From Ornithinibacillus contaminans (GTDB lineage Bacteria > Bacillota > Bacilli > Bacillales > Amphibacillaceae), in assembly GCF_001038425.2 (NCBI RefSeq), contig NZ_LDPV02000036.1, positions 1 through 64,000 of the forward strand: a stretch of 64,000 nucleotides of DNA, written 5' to 3'. Under the pieces are notes generated by a model. It ran no database searches. It saw only the letters and a program-made list of their open reading frames with translations, and had not been told where the DNA came from. This document shows positions 59,077-64,000 of this stretch, one piece after another. The number at the start of each line of letters is the position of its first letter. Within the stretch, counting starts at the first letter, position 1. The position numbers and the translations under genes are program-made.

Positions 59077-60387
59077 CTAATTCCGTCTACGTGCAAATAT
59101 TTTAATTGGTGTACCTTCAAAACCAAATGCATCACGAATTTTATTCTCTAAAAATCGTTGATATGAAAAGTGCATTAATTCTGGCTCATTTACAAAAATA
59201 ACAAAACTAGGTGGTTTCACGGCAACTTGTGTTGCATAAAGCACCTTCAAGCGTTTCCCTTTAACAGTAGGAGTTGGATTCATTGCAATTGCATCCATAA
59301 TGACATCGTTTAGGACATTTGTTGGAATGCGTTTTGAATGATTTTCACTTGCTATTTGAACCATTGGTAGTAATGTATGCATCCGTTTTTTAGTTTTAGC
59401 AGACAAAAATACGATTGGTGCATAATCTAGAAATTGAAAATGCGCTCTAATCTTATCTTCATACTCTTTCATAGCCTTCTCATTCGTCTCGATTGTATCC
59501 CATTTATTCACTACGATTACAATCCCTCTACCGGCATCATGCGCATAACCAGCAATCTTCTTATCTTGTTCTCTTATACCCGTCTCAGCATCGATTAAAA
59601 CGAGAACGACATCTGAACGTTCAATCGCTCTTAAGGCACGTAAAACACTATACTTTTCCGTTGTTTCATAAACCTTCCCGCGCTTTCTCATCCCAGCGGT
59701 ATCAATAATAACATAGTCTTGTCCATCACGAGTTAAAGAAGTATCAATTGCATCACGTGTCGTTCCTTCGATATCGCTTACAATCACTCTTTCTTCATTT
59801 AATAAAGCATTTACTAAGGATGATTTACCAACATTAGGTCGGCCGATTAAACTAAAATAGATGGTGTCTTCGTCTGCTTCTTCTTGTTCAAACTGTGGAA
59901 AGTGTTTTACCACTTCATCCAATAGATCACCTAATCCAAGTCCATGTGCTCCTGAAATTGGAAATGGTTCACCGAATCCAAGGGAATAATATTCATATAT
60001 TTCATCTCGCATTTCAGGATTATCAACTTTATTGACAGCAAGCACAACTGGTTTATTAGATTTAAATAATAATTTAGCTACTTCTTCATCCGCTGCAGTA
60101 ATTCCTTCTTTAGCATTGACGATAAACACAATAACATCTGCTTCATCAATGGCAACCTCAGCTTGTTGGCGCATTTGTACTAATAATGGTTCATCCCCAA
60201 TTTCAATTCCACCCGTATCAATTAAATTGAACGTAGTATTTAACCATTCTGCCTGTGAATAAATTCTATCCCTTGTCACTCCAGGAATATCTTCAACAAT
60301 TGAAATTCTTTCGCCCACTAATCTATTAAAAATCGTTGATTTTCCTACATTTGGTCTGCCTACAATGGCAACTACAGATTTCCTCAT
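59077..60387 (-). CDS. der: Ribosome-assembly GTPase Der (EngA)
   Basis: Essential GTPase for 50S maturation. The 436-residue protein has two tandem G domains (G1 motifs [14 protein letters not shown] near residue 10 and [14 protein letters not shown] near 182; NKVD and NKWD motifs) and a C-terminal KH-like domain that ends in [10 protein letters not shown]. An ATG at 60399 sits directly against its SD-like AGAGG, so 60387 is taken as the start. Confidence 0.97.
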   Translation of the reverse strand: MRKSVVAIVGRPNVGKSTIFNRLVGERISIVEDIPGVTRDRIYSQAEWLNTTFNLIDTGGIEIGDEPLLVQMRQQAEVAIDEADVIVFIVNAKEGITAADEEVAKLLFKSNKPVVLAVNKVDNPEMRDEIYEYYSLGFGEPFPISGAHGLGLGDLLDEVVKHFPQFEQEEADEDTIYFSLIGRPNVGKSSLVNALLNEERVIVSDIEGTTRDAIDTSLTRDGQDYVIIDTAGMRKRGKVYETTEKYSVLRALRAIERSDVVLVLIDAETGIREQDKKIAGYAHDAGRGIVIVVNKWDTIETNEKAMKEYEDKIRAHFQFLDYAPIVFLSAKTKKRMHTLLPMVQIASENHSKRIPTNVLNDVIMDAIAMNPTPTVKGKRLKVLYATQVAVKPPSFVIFVNEPELMHFSYQRFLENKIRDAFGFEGTPIKIFARRRN

Positions 60388-60429
60388 CGAAAGGAACATC
60401 CTCTCTCTATTCGCTATTTTGGTCTATGT

Positions 60430-60465
60430 ATAAAAGAACCCTACTCAATTTATTAGGATTCCATA
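60430..60465 (-). terminator. Weak terminator upstream of der
   Basis: On the minus strand AATCCTA pairs with TAGGGTT and is followed by CTTTTAT. It lies after the small YIEGIA-partner gene. The stem is short, so partial read-through is likely. Confidence 0.4.
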
Positions 60466-60506
60466 ACTTTATTCATTCTAGCAAAAGAAATCCAGATTAA
60501 CAATGG

Positions 60507-60692
60507 TTAATGTTTTACGATGATAAAAACTTCATCACTTAATGCATGTGCAATTCCGTCCATGATAGCTTCTAAATTTGCGGCTGTTTTATGTAGCTCT
60601 TCCTGACTTTCACAAATAAATATTGGTGCGCCACCATCTACCTTCTCTTTATTTGTTGTAATGATGGCTAAAATAGACTTTTCAATAACCAT
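60507..60692 (-). CDS. Small capping-complex partner of the YIEGIA protein
   Basis: A 61-residue soluble protein next to the YIEGIA membrane protein, which it follows by 5 bases. The pattern EKSILAIITTNKEKVDGGAPIFICESQEE and the end ALSDEVFIIVKH match what databases name the capping complex subunit for YIEGIA, from memory. It probably works with that membrane protein during sporulation. Start has GGAGGGTTAAAAAAC upstream. Confidence 0.75.
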   Translation of the reverse strand: MVIEKSILAIITTNKEKVDGGAPIFICESQEELHKTAANLEAIMDGIAHALSDEVFIIVKH

Positions 60693-60697
60693 GTTTT

Positions 60698-61585
60698 TTA
60701 ACCCTCCTTGTGAAAGGCGTTAGAACGTGAAGGCATACGAATTGCCGTTTCAAGCACTGGAACGGCACCAATGATTGTTTTCGCTTTTTCAATATCTCTA
60801 ATTTGTGGCAAAATAAAGACCCCGATTCGACCATCATCTAAATCACGCTTGATTAATGGCACAAGTGCGGGTGTGCCGGAGTCACGAAATACACCTAATG
60901 AGACAGACACATCATGTAAAATAGCTTGGCGCTGACCTAGGTGAGCAATTGTATTAACGACATTAATATTTTTCGGTGATAATACGAATCCCATTCCATA
61001 TTTCAATATTTCTGCTTGTCTTTCTGGAAGTCCGATATTCATAATGTAAATATTATCGACATATAGACCAGCCCCTTCAAAATGTGGTTGAGCATACTCT
61101 ATATTTACAATTTCCTTAATGGTTGAGCCGCTTTGCAATATTTTACTAATGATTAAACATAAGATGGCACCAGCCAGTGCCACATAGATATTCCAAATTA
61201 AATAAAATAACGTTCCAACAAATGATGTTAGGATTACTAAATAATTCCTACTCTCAAACGAAATAGCTATCCCTTCAATATAAGCCTTCCCTCGCGATAC
61301 AAGCTCATAGCTATCAATTTCTGTTAGTGTATTTCTCTCCATATTTCGCACTTCACGAAACTGTGTAGCGGCTACAGTTAAAAAGGTAACAGCAGTAAAC
61401 TCCATTTCCATAATAGCCGGGACTGCAACCGCACCAAGTGAAGCAGCGATAAAACCTAATGCAACATGAATAATTTTCCCATGTAAATAGGTTGGGTATT
61501 GGCGATAATCTGTTTTTAACATCATAATTCTTGCGATAGTACCAATGATAACACCGAATACAATTGGCATCGTATATTCATTCAT
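60698..61585 (-). CDS. YIEGIA family membrane protein (YphB-like)
   Basis: A 295-residue protein named for the motif YIEGIA, found here intact in GKAYIEGIAISFESRNYLV. Several membrane segments cover residues 5-150 (VFGVIIGTIARIMML, VALGFIAASLGAVAVPAIM and two near 110-145). A cytoplasmic domain of about 150 residues follows, ending in PVLETAIRMPSRSNA. The family is restricted to spore formers; in B. subtilis the yphB position holds a spore-envelope factor. It overlaps yphA by 8 bases and is followed by its small partner. Confidence 0.85.
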   Translation of the reverse strand: MNEYTMPIVFGVIIGTIARIMMLKTDYRQYPTYLHGKIIHVALGFIAASLGAVAVPAIMEMEFTAVTFLTVAATQFREVRNMERNTLTEIDSYELVSRGKAYIEGIAISFESRNYLVILTSFVGTLFYLIWNIYVALAGAILCLIISKILQSGSTIKEIVNIEYAQPHFEGAGLYVDNIYIMNIGLPERQAEILKYGMGFVLSPKNINVVNTIAHLGQRQAILHDVSVSLGVFRDSGTPALVPLIKRDLDDGRIGVFILPQIRDIEKAKTIIGAVPVLETAIRMPSRSNAFHKEG

Positions 61586-62180
61586 TTTGCCACCTCAATT
61601 GTTGTTTGTATGCTTGTAAAGTTGAAACCATTTTCCCGCGTCCCTTTCGAAGTAATTCCATCAAAACTAACAGAAATAACATAACCAATAGCGTGTCTAA
61701 GAAAACAAATTCACCGATTGTCTGTTGAATAGAAAAATTTGCTAGTAAAACACTGTATAATAATTCGCCACCACATAGTCCTAGTGTGCTTATGATCAAT
61801 CGGCTGATCATTGTTGATGAAATAATACTTACTAAAGCTACACAAATCATGGGAATTAGTAATAGTCTAGGCATAAATAGCCAAACTGGAGCATGAGTTT
61901 CCCAAATCAGAATACTCGTATATCCAATCATTATCGTAAATCCTGAAAAGATATGTAATCCCACTCGATTATGCCTAGCTAATGAAATAAACGCACCAGT
62001 AAAGATGATTAAGTAAGTAACCGAAAAGGCTAATGATCCAATCGTGACATAAAGATTGGAAAAGATTATTGCTACTAATAGCCACAGCGCTAAAATCGTT
62101 CGACGTTTTCCTTTGGGCATTAAAAATGTAACAATCACCCAAAACACCCAACTAAACCAATAAAAATAGATTCCATCCAT
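61578..62180 (-). CDS. YphA family membrane protein
   Basis: A 200-residue integral membrane protein with about six hydrophobic segments and few charged residues, ending in a basic tail (LRKGRGKMVSTLQAYKQQLRW). Function unknown; the length equals that of B. subtilis YphA and the position between ypfD and yphB is the same. GGGTGAG lies 6 bases before the ATG at 62180; ATGs at 62183 and 62198 are alternatives. It overlaps the YIEGIA gene by 8 bases. Confidence 0.82.
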   Translation of the reverse strand: MDGIYFYWFSWVFWVIVTFLMPKGKRRTILALWLLVAIIFSNLYVTIGSLAFSVTYLIIFTGAFISLARHNRVGLHIFSGFTIMIGYTSILIWETHAPVWLFMPRLLLIPMICVALVSIISSTMISRLIISTLGLCGGELLYSVLLANFSIQQTIGEFVFLDTLLVMLFLLVLMELLRKGRGKMVSTLQAYKQQLRWQNE

Positions 62181-62247
62181 CATGCTCTCACCCATCATTT
62201 ATTATTGGTTTCCAATGGTTTTTTAAACCTTTAAAGGGGTTTAGGCA

Positions 62248-62280
62248 TAAAAAAACTTCCTCCTATTCAAGGAAGAAGTT
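62248..62280 (-). terminator. ypfD terminator
   Basis: On the minus strand AACTTCTTCC pairs with GGAGGAAGTT with one mismatch and a 7-base loop, followed by seven T. It lies 17 bases after the ypfD stop. Confidence 0.85.
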
Positions 62281-62297
62281 ATTTAGAAAAAGATATG

Positions 62298-63431
62298 TTA
62301 TTGTTTGAATTTATTTAATTTATCTCCGATTAGATCACCAAACTGGAAGCTTGATTGCTCTTCATCTTTTTCATATTGTTTAAATTCTTTTGCCTCTTGC
62401 TCCTGTTCTATTTCACGGATACTTAAGGATATTCGTTCATCAGATTTACTAACATCTAACACTTTGACAGTCACCTGTTGGCCAACTTCTAGCACTTCTT
62501 GTGGTGTACTAATATGTCTGTTGGCGATTTGAGAAATATGAACTAACCCTTCAATATTAGGTAAAACCTCTACAAACGCCCCGAAATTCACTAAACGCTT
62601 CACCGTACCTTCAACGACTTGACCGGGCTTGATTTGATCCTCAATATTTTCCCATGGTCCTGGTAATACTTTTTTTCGTGAAAGTGAAATTCTTTCATTA
62701 TCACGGTCAACAGAAAGAACTTCTACCTTCACCTTATCACCTTCTGAAACGACTTCGGTAGCATTTGATACGTGCTCATGAGAAAGCTGGGAAATATGGA
62801 CTAATCCATCCATTCCGCCAATATCCACAAATACACCAAAATCCGTAATACGTTGAACAGTTCCTTCTAATACTTGACCAACCTCAATTGATTGAAGGAT
62901 TTGATTCTTCTTGCTTGCCTGTTCAGCTTCCACAACTGCTCGGTGTGATAAAATAACACGATGTTGTTCTTTGTCTAGCTCTGTAATCTTAACCGATAAT
63001 GTACGATCTTGATAACTTGCAAAATCATCGACGAAATATGTTTCTACTAAAGATGCTGGAATGAATGCTCGTACGCCGATATCGACTACTAACCCACCTT
63101 TTACAACTTCTTTAACCTGTACGTCAAATACATCACCACGTTCGAATTTCTCTTCCAGCTCACCCCAAGCAAGCTCGCGATCTACTGTTTTTTTCGAAAG
63201 AACTACTTCATCATCTTCCACTTTCTTAATCGATAATGTTAATTCATCACCCACCTGAACAACTTCATGTGGGGTTTCAATATGTAAATTCGATAATTCA
63301 CTAATCGGGATGATACCTTCTGTTTTAAAACCAAAATCAACTAGAACATGGTTATCCTCAATTTTAACAACTGTTCCTGTGACGGTATCTCCTACATTCA
63401 CATTTAAATTCTCTTGATTTGTTTCGCTCAT
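62298..63431 (-). CDS. S1-domain RNA-binding protein (RpsA homologue YpfD)
   Basis: A 377-residue protein with four S1 domains at about 12-80, 97-163, 183-252 and 268-338. The repeats are clear in GTVVKIEDNHVLVDFGFKTEGIIP, GTVQRITDFGVFVDIGGMDGLVHIS and GTVKRLVNFGAFVEVLPNIEGLVHIS. Firmicute homologues have fewer S1 domains than the six of E. coli S1 and are not always essential. The tail is Gln/Glu/Lys-rich. It follows cmk by 139 bases. Confidence 0.94.
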   Translation of the reverse strand: MSETNQENLNVNVGDTVTGTVVKIEDNHVLVDFGFKTEGIIPISELSNLHIETPHEVVQVGDELTLSIKKVEDDEVVLSKKTVDRELAWGELEEKFERGDVFDVQVKEVVKGGLVVDIGVRAFIPASLVETYFVDDFASYQDRTLSVKITELDKEQHRVILSHRAVVEAEQASKKNQILQSIEVGQVLEGTVQRITDFGVFVDIGGMDGLVHISQLSHEHVSNATEVVSEGDKVKVEVLSVDRDNERISLSRKKVLPGPWENIEDQIKPGQVVEGTVKRLVNFGAFVEVLPNIEGLVHISQIANRHISTPQEVLEVGQQVTVKVLDVSKSDERISLSIREIEQEQEAKEFKQYEKDEEQSSFQFGDLIGDKLNKFKQ

Positions 63432-63570
63432 ATCATTTCCTCCTTAACCAGAACAAGAAAGTAGCTTTTATAATTTCTGAAAAAACCTTCTTTTTAATAA
63501 CTTCTAATATTTACATTTATTTGTCAAGTAAAGTAAATTGAAATTGTCGCGAATTACTGCTTTTTATTGT

Positions 63571-64000
63571 TTAAATAAAACGATTAACTTCTTCTAAAAT
63601 ACGATCAGCGACTTCCTCTATCGATAGAGATGTTGTATCAATTTCAATAGCATCGTCCGCCTTGACTAGTGGAGATGCCTCTCGCTCTGAATCAATTAGG
63701 TCACGCTTTTCGATTTCTTTCTTTAATTCTTCCAAGTCAGATTCGAAGCCTTTTTTGATATTTTCTATATGGCGTCTAGTGGCGCGTTCTTCAACCGACG
63801 CAATTAAAAATATCTTCACTTCTGCATCGGGAATTACCTTTGTTCCAATATCTCGTCCGTCCATAACAACACCACGTTTGGCGGCTAGGGACTGTTGTCT
63901 TGAAACCATTTCTTCTCGTATTAAACGATGCTGCGCAACGTATGATACGTTGTTTGTAACCTCATTGGTTCGAATTGCTAAGGTAACGTCACGACCATCT
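63571..64000 (-). CDS. cmk: Cytidylate kinase, C-terminal part (runs off the window)
   Basis: Phosphorylates CMP and dCMP. The frame is open to the window edge, so the start and P-loop are outside. Visible motifs are [14 protein letters not shown] at the window edge, [14 protein letters not shown], the [19 protein letters not shown] nucleotide-binding segment and the LID region [13 protein letters not shown]. About 143 of the usual 225 residues are present. cmk followed by ypfD is the standard Bacillus order. Confidence 0.95.
   Translation of the reverse strand, partial: DGRDVTLAIRTNEVTNNVSYVAQHRLIREEMVSRQQSLAAKRGVVMDGRDIGTKVIPDAEVKIFLIASVEERATRRHIENIKKGFESDLEELKKEIEKRDLIDSEREASPLVKADDAIEIDTTSLSIEEVADRILEEVNRFI

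Overview
The window is a stretch of chromosome from a low-GC, endospore-forming Bacillaceae bacterium. Its gene order follows the Bacillus subtilis cmk-ypfD-der-gpsA-spoIVA-hbs-mtrB-hep-aro-qcr-dapB-dinG-asnS-ponA-recU backbone closely. The genus cannot be fixed from the sequence alone; an Oceanobacillus/Virgibacillus-like halotolerant relative is an inference from the synteny and style of the proteins. Almost everything is housekeeping and lies on the minus strand. Exceptions on the plus strand are the IS end, a YolD-like gene, an NlpC/P60 hydrolase, cspA, sspM, recU-ponA and a YitT-type membrane protein.

Region by region. 1-0.6 kb: right end of an IS3-family (IS150-like) element. 0.6-9.1 kb: msrAB, a YqfQ-like protein, sbcDC, a yolD-type gene divergent from sbcD with a LexA-box-like operator in its promoter, yozE, and a tatA-tatA-tatC operon. 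9.1-14.1 kb: thyA-dfrA, an NlpC/P60 hydrolase, and fhs translationally coupled to an HD phosphohydrolase; this is a one-carbon/folate neighbourhood. 14.2-19.6 kb: cspA, the bpsA-bpsB type III polyketide synthase pair, an M32 carboxypeptidase coupled to an rRNA methyltransferase, and rnpB. 19.7-26 kb: gpsB, cdd, yppE, a small unknown gene, sspM, yppC and the recU-ponA operon. 26-38.7 kb: nth-dnaD, asnS-aspB-ypmB, dinG, birA-cca, bshA-mgsA-dapB-ypjD. 38.9-44.2 kb: a YitT protein, a YugP-like metallopeptidase, a short YpjB-like protein, ypjA, qcrABC (menaquinol:cytochrome c reductase) and ypiF. 44.3-54.4 kb: ypiB, ypiA, aroA-aroB-aroC, cheR, ndk, hepS-menG-hepT (menaquinone), mtrB and hbs. 54.8-64 kb: spoIVA, yphF, yphE, spoVIF, gpsA, der, the YIEGIA protein and its small partner, yphA, the S1-domain protein YpfD, and the 3' part of cmk.

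Functional threads. Menaquinone synthesis (hepS, menG, hepT) and the bc complex (qcrABC) sit in one window. The Rieske protein has a twin-arginine signal, and a complete TatA/TatC translocase is encoded nearby. Sporulation is well represented (spoIVA with a sigma-E-like promoter, spoVIF, sspM, YIEGIA proteins).

I found no CRISPR array, prophage, defence island or clearly new multi-gene system. The most interesting material is in the gaps. There is a hairpin terminator whose stem contains the yppE ribosome binding site, a micro-ORF whose stop overlaps the ypmB start, and a LexA-type operator between yolD and sbcD. There is also a 12-bp inverted repeat bracketing the spoIVA promoter, a perfect palindrome just downstream of the tatA promoter, and a long structured repeat with 15-bp terminal inverted repeats. 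Compared with my memory of the B. subtilis map, whole biosynthetic cassettes are missing (trp/aroH/hisC/tyrA, panBCD, folE, bshB1), while the trp regulator mtrB is kept.
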